A program made the translations under genes and the position numbers. From NCBI GenBank assembly GCA_035048485.1, contig CM068585.1, positions 1,481,001-1,545,000 of the forward strand: a DNA stretch of 64,000 nucleotides, in the 5' to 3' direction. Below the pieces are notes generated by a model. It was not told the DNA's origin. It saw nothing but the letters and a program-made list of their open reading frames with translations, and made no database searches. Shown here in pieces: positions 11,571-39,250 of this stretch; positions within the stretch are counted from its first letter, which is position 1; every line of letters starts with the position of its first letter. Source of the stretch: Pteria penguin (Eukaryota > Mollusca > Bivalvia > Pterioida > Pteriidae).

Positions 11571-14500
11571 TTAATGGGACATATTAAAAGCTCAAGCGTC
11601 ATGGAACATACTAAAACGCTCAAGCATAATGGAACATATTACAAGTTTAAGCCTAATGGGACATAGTAAAAGCTCAAGCATAATGGGACATAGTGAAAGT
11701 TCAACGAAATGTGACATAGTAAAAGCTCAAGCGTAATGGAACATAGTAAAAGCTGAAGCCTAATGGAACAAACTAAAAAGCTCAAGCGTAATGGGACATA
11801 TTAAAAGCTCTAACGTAATGGAATATAGTAAAAGCTCAACCGTAATGGAACATAATAAAAGCTCAAGCGTAATGGAATATACTAAAACGCTCAAGCTTAA
11901 TGGAATATATTAAAAGCTCAAGCGTAATGGAACATACTAAAACGCTGAAGCATAATGGAACTTATTAAAAGCTCAATCGTAATGGAACATACTAAAACGC
12001 TGAAGCATAATGGGACATATTAAAAGCTGAAGCGTAATGGAACATACTAAAACGCTGAAGCATAATAAAACTTATTAAAAGCTCAATCGTAATGGAACAT
12101 ACTAAAACGCTGAAGCATAATGGGACATATTAAAAGCTGAAGCGTAATGGAAAATACTAAAAACCTCAGGCATAATGGAACATATTAAAAGCTCTAGCGT
12201 AATGGAACATACTAAAACGCTCAAGCATAATGGAACATATTAAAAAAGTCAAGCGTAATGGAACATACTAAAACGCTCAAGCATAATTGAAAATATTAAA
12301 AGCTCAAGTGTAATGGGACATACTATAAAGCTTAAGCCTAATGGGACATACTAAAAAGTTTAAGCGTAATGGGAAATAGTAAAAGCTCAGGCGTAACGGG
12401 ACATAGAAAAAGCTTAAGCATAATGGAAAATACTAAAAAGCTCAAGAATAATGGAACATAGTAAAAGCGCAAACGTAATTGGACATAGTAAAAGCTCAAG
12501 CATAATGGGACATATTAAAAGCTCGAGCGTAATGGGACATAGTAAAATTTCAAGCGTAATAAGACATAACAAAAGCTTAAGCGTAATGGGACATATTAAA
12601 AGCTCTGACGTAGTGGAATTCAGTAAATGCTCAAGCATAATGGGGCAAAGTAAAAGCTCAAGCGTAATGGGACATAGTAAAATTTCAAGCGTAATAAGAC
12701 ATAGTAAAAGCTCAAGAATAATGGAACATACTAAAAAGTTCAAACGTAATGCAATACAGTAAAAGCTAAACAGTAATGGGACATACTAAAAAGCTCAAGC
12801 GTAATAGGACATAATAAAAGCTTAAGCATAATGGAACACACTAAAACGCTCAAGCGTAATGGGACATATTAAAAGCTCTAACGTTATGGAACATACTAAA
12901 ACGCTCAAGCATAATGGAACATATTAAAGCTCAAGCGTAATGGAACATACTAAAACGCTCAAGCATAATGGAGCATATTAAAAGCTCAAGCGTAATGGAA
13001 CATACTAAAACGCTCAAGCATAATGGGACATATAAAAAGCTTAAGCGTAATTGAACAAACTATAAAGCTCAAGCCCAATGGAACATGTTAAAAAGCTCAA
13101 GCGTAATGGAACATACTAAAACGCTCAAGCATAATGGAACATATTACAAGTTTAAGCTTAATGGGACATAGTTAAAGCTCATGCATAATGGGACATAGTG
13201 AAAGTTCAACGAAATGTGACATAGTAAAAGCTCAAGCGTAATGGAACATAGTAAAACCTGAAGCCTAATGGAACAAACTAAAAAGCTCAAGCTTAATGGG
13301 ACATATTAAAAGCTCTAACGTAATGGAATATAGTAAAAGCTCCACCGTAATGGAACATAATAAAAGCTCAAGCGTAATTGAGTATACTAAAACGCTCAAG
13401 CTTAATGGAACATGTTAAAAGCTCAAGCGTAATGGAACATACTAAAATGCTAAAGCATAATGGAACTTATTAAAAGCGCAAGCGTAATGGAACATACAAA
13501 AGCGCTCAAGCATAATAGGACATATTCAAAGCTCAATCGTAATGGAACATACTAAAACGCTCAAGCATAATGGGACATATTAAAAGCTGAAGCGTAATGG
13601 AACATACCAAAACGCTCAAGCATAATGGAACATATTAAAATCTTAAGCGTAACAGAACATACTATAAAGCTCAAGCCTGATGGAACATCAGCGTAATGGA
13701 AAATACTAAAACGCTCAAGCATAATTGAAAATATTAAAAGCTCAAGCGTAATGGGACATACTGTAAAGCTGAAGACTAATGGAACATACTAAATAGTTCA
13801 AGCGTAATGGGAAATAGTAAAAGCTCAAGCGTAACGGGACATAGAAAAAGCTCAAGCATAATGGAAAATACTAAAAAGCTCAAGAATAATGGAACATAGT
13901 AAAAGCGCAAACGGAATGGTACATAGTGAAATCTCAAGCGTAATGGGACATAGTAAAAGCTTAAGCATAATGGGACATAGTAAAAGCTCAAGGGTAATGG
14001 GACATAGTAAAATTTCAAGCGTAATAAGACATAGTAAAAGCTCAAGCATAATGGAATAGACTAAAAGCTCAAGCGTAATGGGACATATTAAAAGCTCTGA
14101 CGTAGTGGAATTTAGTAAATGCTCAGGCATAATGGAACATATTAAAAGCTCAAGCGTAATGGAACGTACTCAAATCCTCAAGCGTAATGGGCCATAGCGT
14201 ATGCTCAAGCGTAATAGTACATACTAAAACGCTCAAACATAATGGAACAAACTTTTAAAAAGCTTAAGTGTAATGGAACATACTGAAACGCTCAAGCATG
14301 ATGGAACAAATTAAAAAGCTCAAGCGTAATAGAACATACTAAAACGCTCAAGCCTAATGGAACATACTAAAAAGCTCAAGCGTAAAGGGACATAGAAAAA
14401 GCTCATGCATAATGGGACATAGTAAAAGCTCAAGCATAATGGAACATATTAAAAAGCTCAAGCGTAATGGAACATATTAAAAGCTCCGATGTAGTGGAAT

Positions 14501-16015
14501 TTAGTAAATGCTCAAGCGTAATGGAATATACTAAAACGCTCAAGCATAATGGTACATATTAAAAGCTCAAACGTAATGGGGCATACTCCAAAGTTCAAGC
14601 GAAATGGGCCATTGTTAAACGCTCAAGCATAATGGGACATATTAAAAGCTTAGGCGTAATGAAACATACTAAAACGCTCAAGCATAACGGAACATATTAA
14701 AAGCTTAAGCGGAATGGGACATACTCCAAAGTTCAAGCGTAATGGGCCATAGTTAAACTCTCAAGCATAATGGAACATATTAAAAGCTCAAGCGTAATAG
14801 AACATACTCAAATTCTCAAGCGTAATGGGTCATAATGTATGCTCAAGCGTAATAGTACATAGTAAAACGCTCAATCATAATGGAACAAATTTTTAAAAAA
14901 CTTAAGCGTAATGGAACATACTGAAACGCTCAAAGATGATGGAACAAATTAAAAGATTAAGCCTAATGGAACATACTATAAAGCTTAAGCCTAATGGAAC
15001 ATACTAAAAAGTTCAAGCATAATGGAGCATAGTAAAAGCGCAAGCGTAATTGCACAAAGTGAAAGCTCAAGCGTAATGGAACATATTAAAATGCTAAAGC
15101 CTAATGGAACATATTAAAAAGCTCTAACGTAATGGAACATACTAAACGCTCAAGCATAATGGAACAAATTAAAATTTCAAGCGTAATGGAACATACTAAA
15201 AAGCTCAAGCCTAATGGAACATATTAAAAGGCCCAAACGTTATAGAACATACAAAAGCGCTCAAGCATAATAGGACATATTAAAAGCTAAAGAGTAATGG
15301 AAAATACTAAAACGCTCAAGCATAATGGGACATATTAAAAGCTCAAGCGTAATGGAACATACTAAAACGCTCAAGCATAATGGAACATATTAAAAGCTCA
15401 AGCGTAATGGAACACACTAAAACGCTCAAGCATAATGGAACATATTAAAATCTTAAGCGTAACAGAACACACTAAAACGCTCAAGCCTAATGGAACATAC
15501 TAAAAAGCTCAAGCGTAATGGGACATAGTAAACGCTGAAGCATAATGGGACCTAGTAAAAGCTCAAGCATAATGGAACATACTATAAAGCTTAAGCCTAA
15601 TGGAACATACTAAAAAGTTCAAGCGTAATGGGACATAGTAAAAGCTCAAGCGTAATGGGACAAAGAAAAAGCTCAAGCATAAAGGAACATAGTAAAAGCA
15701 CAAGCGTAATTGCACAAAGTGAAAGCTCAAGCGTAATGGAACATACTAAAAAGCTCAAGCCTAATGGAACACATTAAAAAGCTCAAGCGTAATGGAACAT
15801 ACTAAAACGCTCAAGCATAATGGAACATATTAAAAGCTCAAACGTAATGGAGCCTACTAAACGCTCAAGCATAATGGAACATACTAAAACGCTCAAACGT
15901 AATGGGACATACTAAAAAGCTCAAGCGTAATGGGACATAGTAAAAGCTCAAGCGTAATGGGACATAGTAAAAGCTCAAGTGTAATGGGACATAGTAAAAG
16001 CTCAAGGGTAATGGA
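11571..16015. repeat. 4.4-kb array of alternating 27/28-bp units
   Basis: Roughly 160 units of the type GCTCAAGCGTAATGGAACAT plus ACTAAAAC. In much of the array a GCGTAATGG...ACTAAAAC unit alternates with a GCATAATGG...ATTAAAA unit, giving a 55-bp dimer. Point changes and small slips are frequent. The short open frames here are imposed by the repeat and are not genes. Confidence 0.96.
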
Positions 16016-16292
16016 AGTTTTACATTATGCAGAAGACAGGTTTCATTGCAACACTAACATCTTATCATAGATAACAGTTCAGTTTGTGAAATTTGCCAAA
16101 TAAGTAAATTGTGAATGAAATCGTGAAAGAGGCTTACGGACTCTAAATATATAAAAGAATAAATTCAATGTAACCTAAGGTATGTTAAAAACAAACATTA
16201 AACTCTAAACTCATGTTACTTCTATCTGTGATGGCCAAGTATAGTATTGAAGACACAAATTAGATTGGTATTATTAAATAATTTATTTCTTT
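16016..16292 (-). other. 3' flank of the FReP gene
   Basis: On the - strand an AATAAA hexamer lies at 16282-16287, six to eleven bases after the stop codon. That would imply a very short 3' UTR. No other - strand hexamer stands out before the array begins. Confidence 0.5.
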
Positions 16293-31243
<14,951 letters not shown>

Positions 31244-31400
31244 GGCTGTTAGTGTACGGATGAGGACACCATGATAACCATATAGTAGTAAGTTATCACA
31301 CTTCACCTCACGACCAGCTGATAATCAGAACAGGTGCTAAAACATTCTACTGACCTTAACCTACATTATAAATAATAATATAATCTATGAATGACTTGTC
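31244..31400 (-). promoter_or_regulatory. Possible FReP 5' UTR and promoter region
   Basis: On the - strand an ATTATTATTTATAATG run (about 31367-31382) lies 125-140 bp upstream of the start codon and could act as a TATA element. No other element is distinctive, and an untranslated upstream exon cannot be excluded. Confidence 0.25.
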
Positions 31401-33700
31401 GGCTTGCAGTATTCATTTTACAAGTAACTGTAAAAAACTTACAAACATATAACAAACATATTACAAATATATAACACACATGTTACAAACATAATATTAC
31501 AAACATATAACACACATATTACAAACATGATATTACAAACATATAACAAACTTTGGTATAACTTACAATCGAGACTTATTATATGTGATGGCATTTCATC
31601 AGTAAAGTACCTCACATTATTACCTAATGCCTCTATATCCATAAAGTATGTGCTGTTCATAACTATAATGAAAGGAGTATTTGGAAATGCCAGGGCATTA
31701 GCAGAAAGAAAAATAATCAGCGTTAGCTATTCGAGAAAGTCGAATCAAGAAAAGATCAATGCAAGTCACCTAAAAATAAAGCTAAAATGAAAAACCGGAA
31801 AGTGTTTAGTTTAAGCATATTTTATTTCATGAAATGGGATTGAGCATAAGATTATGTACAACATTATTTAAGCCCTCCCCCTAAAATTACAACACAATTA
31901 TGAAGCCACAAATGGCGGTACATGCAAGATCATATAATAACATTTAATAGAAAAAAATAATACAACTAAGAAGAAGAAGAAGTAGTAGTAATGATGATAT
32001 ACATGGTGACCTTAACTTACTAATTCAGAATCTCGTGGAAGATTGCAAAAACTTTTGAACAGAAAAAGTAATCTTTTCATTTTCTTCACTACTTTTAAAA
32101 TGATATATCACCAAACAATAGTTTATCAACAGTTCAAGGCTGGAATTGACACAAGGCAGTATATAGTTTAAATCTTTGATTATTATAATTAGGACACCCC
32201 AGCAGAAAATGGAAAGAATTTTCACATGGGTGACCGCAATTGCAAGTTTGATCAGATACTAATTTAACTCTGAATAAATCAGCTTTTAATGTGCTACACT
32301 TATTTCTTAATCTTGTTATATGCTACTTTTTCTATTCCCTGTATGAACAGAACAGAAAGTGACAATGACATTAAGAAAACTACGTCAATGTTCTCTTTTC
32401 AATCGTGTGTGATTAACCAAAGGTCAGTGCAAATCTTTAGGAATACATGTCAAAATGTGACAACAATAATGAGCGCCAAATGTATAATTCTCAAATTTTC
32501 AAGTATGCCCCAACGTCAAGATACAACAATTACAAACACATTGACGGACAAACACAATATAAAAATTCCGTTTATCATAATCATTTCATGAAAATAGTCT
32601 TGTCTCTCTATTATATGATCATGCCATAACAAGTTCAGTTATATAATATTAATAACAAGTCATTCTTACTTATAAAATGTTATCATAATTTCTTATTGCA
32701 ACGCAGAAGTCTTCCCTGCCTTCCTTCCATTACTTTCATACTATCTCCTCTTCCCACCAATGTTTTACCTTTATTCTTTGATTATCTACCCTTCCACCCC
32801 TCCCGTCCTTTCCTTTTTACCTTGTTTGACTTTCGTATGAACACGCTATGTTCGATAGCGTATAATCCAAATGAAAAGTATTAATTGACAAAAATTAATT
32901 TTTTCCGTGTTTCGAAGTAAAGCGAAAAAATATTGCATTAACTGTTTTAGATCACATGAAGTTGTTATTCCTGGATCAGTAATTTCAGCCAATGAAATTG
33001 CTGTATGGTTTGGAGTGTTCGATTGGATTGTATTAATTAGATGATCATTTCCTAGCCGCCTTTCGAGTAGTAAACTCAAGTGTTTGCTTTTACTATAGAA
33101 ATAATAATGATATCAACTTTGTCACGTGATAGATACAGCAATATATCATGCCCAGTTTTCAGAGTTTTTTGGCACGAACATTCAGTGAGTTTCATCTCTG
33201 TTTTTTCCATAGGGCTTGATATTCTGAGGGTTTATTTTTCTGCTACAAATGTATTCAAATGTATTCATTTGTGACACTATGTTGACGAAATACATGTACA
33301 GAATCGAATGTCGTATGTTATTAGAAAGTCGACGTCTAGTTATTACGGCGGGCTGTCGGCAAAATATAAGATTTTGTTTTGTTGTTTATGTGAATATAGA
33401 GTGGATACTTTCAAATAGTATTAAGATACAAGTTGCATATTTAATAGCCACCGATAATTAATTATAAAATTATCTTCCGTGTCCTTTTTCCTATCTTCTT
33501 AATTGAAGCAAGTTCTTGTTGATTCAATACACAAAACTTCAATTTAAATAATAGTTTGATAAAATACAGCATGAAAAATACAGGAATAACAATTTTTAAA
33601 GCTGCGTAGAACAAGTTCCATATTGTACACGAGTTATCTCTCGTCTTTATCTCATATAAAACAAAAGACATTGAGAAGAAAAAACAAAAGATATGGCTCC
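31401..33700. other. Intergenic, no gene recognised
   Basis: A short, imperfect 21-bp ATATAACA/TTACAAACAT repeat at 31440-31555 and an AAGAAG/TAGTAG run near 31970-31995 are the only patterns. The open frames of 60-100 codons have no recognisable similarity. Confidence 0.5.
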
Positions 33701-33708
33701 ATCACTGT

Positions 33709-33821
<113 letters not shown>

Positions 33822-33835
33822 AAATAGAATCAATG

Positions 33836-34229
33836 AAACACCTGGGAGTACTATGGACCTTGAATCTCCGAAGAAATACCTGTAGAAAATAAAGACAAAT
33901 TAGACAAACATATAAAGCACAAAGACACTACAGTTAACAAGGCACCCTATATTCACTTATATTCGCCTGGGACTCGAACCTACGACCTATGGTACCGAAT
34001 CACCTAGCTGTCATACATCCGACCTTCTAACCGGCTGAGCTACCCGAGCTCCACAAAAATAAAGCTTTAATAGCCAATCTATAACTAATCGCATGCAGGA
34101 CAACACGGCCGCGGAAAGTGAAGGGATTTACTCGACGTAAACGCAGGAGGATCCTCTGAAAGAATACAATCGCTGAAAGAGAAATTAACATACAAAGCAA
34201 AACACCTGGGAGTACTATGGACCTTGGAT
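33836..34229 (-). mobile_element. Repeat with tRNA-like head between 23-bp direct repeats
   Basis: CACCTGGGAGTACTATGGAC plus CTT occurs at about 33840 and again at about 34204. Between them, on the - strand, is a tRNA-like module with an A box (GGTAGCTCAGCCGGTTAGA) and a B box (GGTTCGAGTCCC) at 33965-34050. The acceptor and T stems do not pair as in a working tRNA, so I call it SINE-like. Confidence 0.55.
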
Positions 34230-34398
34230 ATATATATATATATATATCACAGCATCACTTTTGTGTTATCTACCTTATCTTAAAATTTGACATCATTGAA
34301 ATACTCCAGAATCATCTACATGTATATAACTTTCACAATTCGGTCACTCTGTGACTTACTACGTTACCATAGTAACTTTTATGAGGGGGAGAACAGTT

Positions 34399-34415
34399 TA
34401 TTATTATTATTATTA

Positions 34416-34476
<61 letters not shown>
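34399..34476. repeat. (TTA)n microsatellite
   Basis: About 25 TTA trinucleotides with one TTTA slip. Confidence 0.97.
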
Positions 34477-34477
<1 letters not shown>

Positions 34478-34589
34478 AATTATGTCCATCTACGTAACAA
34501 AATGAAAATACGAAATTAGTTTTGTATTTAGAATCTAAATAAATAGTGCATTTCTCTTACATTTTGCATAAATAAGTTTAGCAGAATGT

Positions 34590-34710
34590 CAGTGGCAGAT
34601 CCGTGGTTTCCGAAAAGGGGCACCTGTGAAAGTCAAGTATTAGCCGAATTACTCAACCATGTTTGGGTGCCAAATTAGGAGTTTTACTTGTAAATATGTG
34701 GCGCAAAAAG
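34590..34710. repeat. Dispersed repeat, copy 1
   Basis: CAGATCCGTGGTTTCCGA, AAAGGGGCACC, TATTAGCCGAATTACTCA, then TTTTACTTGTAAATATGTGG. The same order recurs at 40670-40790. Confidence 0.65.
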
Positions 34711-34817
34711 GGTGCGACCCCTCTAAATCCGAATGAAAATGAAAAATATTTACAAGTGTAAGTATAGACTCTTTCAAGGGAAGAAGAGGTCACTTCTGTT
34801 CCACTATTTAATACAAT

Positions 34818-35156
34818 TTACTTGAATTTTCGGATTTTTGTGTATGACACGTTTTCAACAATCATAACATCACACGAAAGTTTTAAACCGTTCGGAGTTC
34901 TCATCACTCTCTGGTCAGAAGAGACATCGATTCGAACCTCGTACAACACCTGAAAAGTTGTGGCGAGTTCGACAGAGTAACAGGGTATTAAATCGTTTAA
35001 AATTCTGACCGTTGCTTGGCAAGTACTAGCTACAGGAAGAGGTAATTTTGTAAAGACATCAGTTCGGGCCATGCACGACGCTAAAGATGTGTGGGGTGTT
35101 GAGTCTATCCAGATCTCGTAATCCAAACTTGCGATAGTGTGACACGGGCTTAGCAA
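34818..35156 (-). other. Unassigned 112-codon open frame entering the 31-bp array
   Basis: The - strand frame has a balanced, protein-like composition (for example LPLPVASTCQATVRILNDL) but I do not recognise it. Its first codons are made of array sequence and no clear splice sites frame it. It could be a remnant exon or chance. Confidence 0.2.
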
Positions 35157-35940
35157 TATATCTGATAGTGTGACACGGGCTTAGCAATATATCTGATAGT
35201 GTGACACGGGCTTAGCAATATATCTGATAGTGTGACACGGGCTTAGCAATGTATCTGATAGTGTGACACGGGCTTAGCAATATATCTGATAGTGTGACAC
35301 GGGCTTAGCAATATATCTGATAGTGTGACACGGGTTTAGCAATATATCTGATAGTGTGACTCGGGCTTAGCAATATATCTGATAGTGTGACACGGGCTTA
35401 GCAATGTATATCTGATAGTGTGACACGGCTTAGCAATGTATCTGATAGTGTGACACGGGCTTAGCAATATATCTGATAGTGTGACACGGGCTTAGCAATA
35501 TATCTGATAGTGTGACAGGGGCTTAGCAATATATCTGATAGTGTGACACGGGCTTAGCAATATATCTGATAGTGTGACAGGGGCTTAGCAATATATCTGA
35601 TAGTGTGACACGGGCTTAGCAATATATCTGATAGTGTGACACGGGCTTAGCAATATATCTGATAGTGTGACAGGGGCTTAGCAATATATCTGATAGTGTG
35701 ACACGGGCTTAGCAATATATCTGATAGTGTGACACGGGCTTAGCAATATATCTGATAGTGTGACACGGGCTTAGCAATATATCTGATAGTGTGACAGGGG
35801 CTTAGCAATATATCTGATAGTGTGACACGGGCTTAGCAATATATCTGATAGTGTGACACGGGCTTAGCAATATATCTGATAGTGTGACAGGGGCTTAGCA
35901 ATATATCTGATAGTGTGACACGGGCTTAGCAATATATCTC
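35130..35940. repeat. 31-bp minisatellite, highly homogeneous
   Basis: About 26 units of GATAGTGTGACACGGGCTTA plus GCAATATATCT. Nearly all units are identical; ACAGGGGC replaces ACACGGGC in some. The low divergence implies recent expansion or homogenisation. Confidence 0.97.
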
Positions 35941-36984
35941 ATATTTGACCTCCTATGTTTTGTAGGTAAATTTTCACATAAAAGCGATATACGTACAACC
36001 TCAATATCTACAGAAAGAAAATATAGTATGACAGAATGTTATTCAATGCCATTACATGTATCGACGAATGGAGATATATATGTATATATATAATAAAACT
36101 ATAAGGAACGTGTTTTATCTGTATGTACAAAAGTAAAACGTTTCATCGGGAGACGAGTCCGAATTTTAGAAATTAAAAAATCTTTATATAAACAAGCACA
36201 AACTTTGATTCAGTGTCCTACATTTAACGCAGTAGAGGTTAACTCCCTCCATTACATGATTAAGGGATTATAGCATTGCGGTATCATGTTCTGGGTACCA
36301 CCTTCCTACTTGTACCACCACAATCACATCATATGTCCTCTATTTCCCGTGCAGTCCCCTCCCTGATCTCAATTTCACACAAGTATCTCAATGACTAACA
36401 TGTACTCTTTGATTGTTAGTCTTCGTATTTGTTTTGAAATTTGACATGTTTTCAATTTCTGATTTCAGTATAAATCCGTCTGTCTCCTCTAAAACCATTT
36501 CTGAAGTGTTTAAATGACCTTGACTTTATTTTCCTCACATTACGTACATTCACACAATCGATTGTGTGTTAATATGTTTTCACATCAAACGACTATATGT
36601 ATGTGCACTAGAGAAGTACTAGATGAAGCTGTGTGGGTGGTACAGTCTTACCGCCTACGAGCACCCTCCTTAAAGAAAGGTCAAGGCCAAAACGACATTT
36701 CTATTTTTCACAATCGGTACTATCCATTGTCGGGTGAAGGTTTGTAAGTACTTTCTATGAAGAAAATGTATTGACCCATTGAAAAATGATCTTTTATTTG
36801 TTTTTGATGTTATTTTTAGATAAAATTTAGATGCTCTATATTAAATTTCTCTATTACTCCGTCCGTCTGTCCGTCCGTTTACAAGCTTATTGATTTACTG
36901 ATTGAAACTGATTTACAACGTTTATATTCAAAGTTATAACAAACTTATTTCAAAAAGACAACACATCAGTGTGTTCATTAGATA
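35941..36984. other. Intergenic, no gene recognised
   Basis: AT-rich. A 77-codon open frame at 36514-36747 has no recognisable similarity. CCGTCCGTCTGTCCGTCC near 36860 is a simple repeat. Confidence 0.5.
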
Positions 36985-37185
36985 AAGCGTTTTGCTCTGA
37001 ATACGAAGGTCCTGGGTTTCAGTCCAGCTAGAGTCGGGTCCTTCACACTTGTAAAACCAAGGTCCCATATCCCAGTAGATGTTGTCGTGTATTAGACAAT
37101 CAGAAAAGTGCCGTCACCATCTGAGTGTTGTATATTCCTCACGTGGTGTTGAATCAGTCAGACAATAAAATAAATGTACATACAT
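36985..37185 (+). mobile_element. tRNA-headed SINE
   Basis: The head resembles a tRNA (ATTAGATAAAGCGTTTTGCT, then GGTCCTGGGTTTCAGTCCAG as a worn B box). The body contains GTAAAACCAAGGTCCCATAT and GTGCCGTCACCATCTGAGTG, ending in an A-rich AATAAAATAAATG tail. Confidence 0.65.
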
Positions 37186-38450
37186 AGGAATGTAATAAAA
37201 CCCCTTCTTAACGGTATAGATAGCGGTATACACTTATTACAGAAAGACATGAAAGAATTTTTATTCTAAGGTAAGAACCGTAGTCGTCATCGTGTCTCTG
37301 TACGAAGGTAGGTGACGATGAATTGACTGAAATAGAACCGGATGTGTCTTCGATCATCCGTGGCGAGAATGACGAGAGAATCATCGAACCGGATGTCTAT
37401 CGTGATCATTAACCATTCCGCCGAGTCGAACTTGACAATATCTTTGATAACATCATCAGACAAGTACAGTTATCTTTTATTTTCTGATATTACAGAGACA
37501 TATGTAAGGGAATGAATGTTTCATTGATTTTATAGCATAATGTACATACGGCTTCTCGACAGGGCGTTAACTGGATTCACCACGCTATCTTATCCAAGGT
37601 TACTTCACATACGACCTAAAGCGTACAGCCTTAAGCGTTTATTTAATATTTCTAAACTATTTTGACTATTTTAATTGTAACCTGGCGTTTCTCTTTTGTG
37701 ATACGGACACTTCATAGATACAACAATTAAACGCCCTTCAGGCTACTATAACTGTATGTTTGTTGTTATAATACATTTTCAACAGATGAGCACTCCTCCC
37801 CTCACCCACCACCCCCCTTTCCCCGCTTCTTGACATCGTATATTCAACTGAAAAACAAACAAATATCATTTGTAATGATATAACCATTAATCTACTCAGC
37901 TGATTAACTTTAGTATGTAAAATCTAAATTGCATGCATTGCATGCCGGTACTCAGTTAAAAAAGCAAAGTTTTGTTCTGATTAGGACTTTTTCAATCTAC
38001 ATTGTTACTTATTGTAAATACAATGAATCATATTATATTGTTAATATTAACATTACAGTTTTATAGAAGACGAATATTTACTGAACACATGACTCACCAT
38101 GAACGTTAATTACAAATGTCTAAAATTCTTCTAACGGTTAGGGATTCAGAAATACATCATTTGCGGCGTGTCATTATCAATGATATGTGTGTTACATAAG
38201 TTATAAACCATATTAACATTCTCAAACTAACTTTGGCTTGGCCTAAGACAGACAGACTATCATATATCAATATAAGATGAAAATGTAAATATAATTCTCG
38301 ATTCTCCTACACAGGAAGTAGTTAGGAGGGAAATACAGTACGCGTCTTTTAATAGTTTCCTCCCCTTAGCAGCAGCGGAGGTAGTACTTATACAACAGAA
38401 TCACTGCATGTTATCATTTCGGGGCCCTACAGAGTATTGTAAGGTAAGAT
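37186..38450. other. Intergenic, no gene recognised
   Basis: No recognisable coding, RNA or repeat feature was found. Confidence 0.5.
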
Positions 38451-38451
38451 A

Positions 38452-38525
38452 CGTTCATTATCATTATCATTATCATCATCATCACCACCATCATTTTCAT
38501 CTTCATCACCATCATCATGACGAAA
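38452..38525. repeat. (ATC)n/(ATT)n microsatellite
   Basis: Imperfect ATT/ATC trinucleotides, some CACC. Confidence 0.9.
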
Positions 38526-38599
38526 CAATAACAATACCATTGTCTTCGTTATCATTTTCATCTTCAGCTGCCACAGCAGCATGACCGTCTTCCCCGATC

Positions 38600-38850
38600 A
38601 TGTCTGTAGCTTTTCTGAGGTCTGGGCATAGTGTTGAACTGACTTTGACTGCAGTCTATGTCGGGTCTGGGTATAATGTTGACCTGACCTTGAATGCAGA
38701 CGTTGCCAGACCTGGGCATAGAATTGACCTGACCTTGACTGCAGTCTGTGTCGGGTCTGGGCATAGTGCTGTCATGACCTTGAATGCAGACTTTGCCAGA
38801 TCTGGGCGTAGAAATGACCTTACCTTGACTGCAGCCTCACTTTGGTCAGG
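38600..38850. repeat. 45-bp repeat, about five copies
   Basis: Units alternate between CTTGACTGCAGTCTGTGTCG plus GGTCTGGGCATAG and CTTGAATGCAGAC plus TTGCCAGACCTGGGCATAG. The 93- and 66-codon open frames over it are a consequence of the period being divisible by three. Confidence 0.9.
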
Positions 38851-39019
38851 GCTTCAACTTGGGCACGGGTATATAGATTAAACAGAACGATACTGGGCAC
38901 ATCCCAATGTCCGGTGTTCCTTCGAATATAGCGATTATATTTTTATTAATAAATACTGGCAACTACCTTAAGGGGAAATAATCATGGAGTGGAGCTAAAC
39001 AACAATAACGACGAGAAAC

Positions 39020-39250
39020 TTTTATTGATTGATTGATTGATTATTATTTTTTCATTATTGTTATTTGTTTTACGTCGTTCCGCGACTGTTCTACATATAT
39101 GCTGACGGCATGTGCCTAATACATTGTATAGAAAGTCATACCTTTGCAACGAACCCATTACAAGCAGGACACCGGTGTGTCCACGGTGTGAGTCGAACTC
39201 AGGACCTCTCGTTCACGAGTCGAACACCTGACCTGGTGTGGCTCAGAAAA
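39020..39250 (-). mobile_element. Degraded SINE, - strand
   Basis: TTGATTGATTGATTGATT, then TGTTTTACGTCGTTCCGCGA, TGCTGACGGCATGTGCCTAA, CTTTGCAACGAACCCATTA and GAGTCGAACTCAGGACCTC. The order matches the - strand SINE at 23485-23782, with an eroded middle. Confidence 0.7.

Noticed and set aside
31244..31306. Upstream in-frame ATG at 31306 for the FReP
   Set aside because: It would place 21 mixed residues before the hydrophobic core; the ATG at 31243 gives a standard signal peptide.
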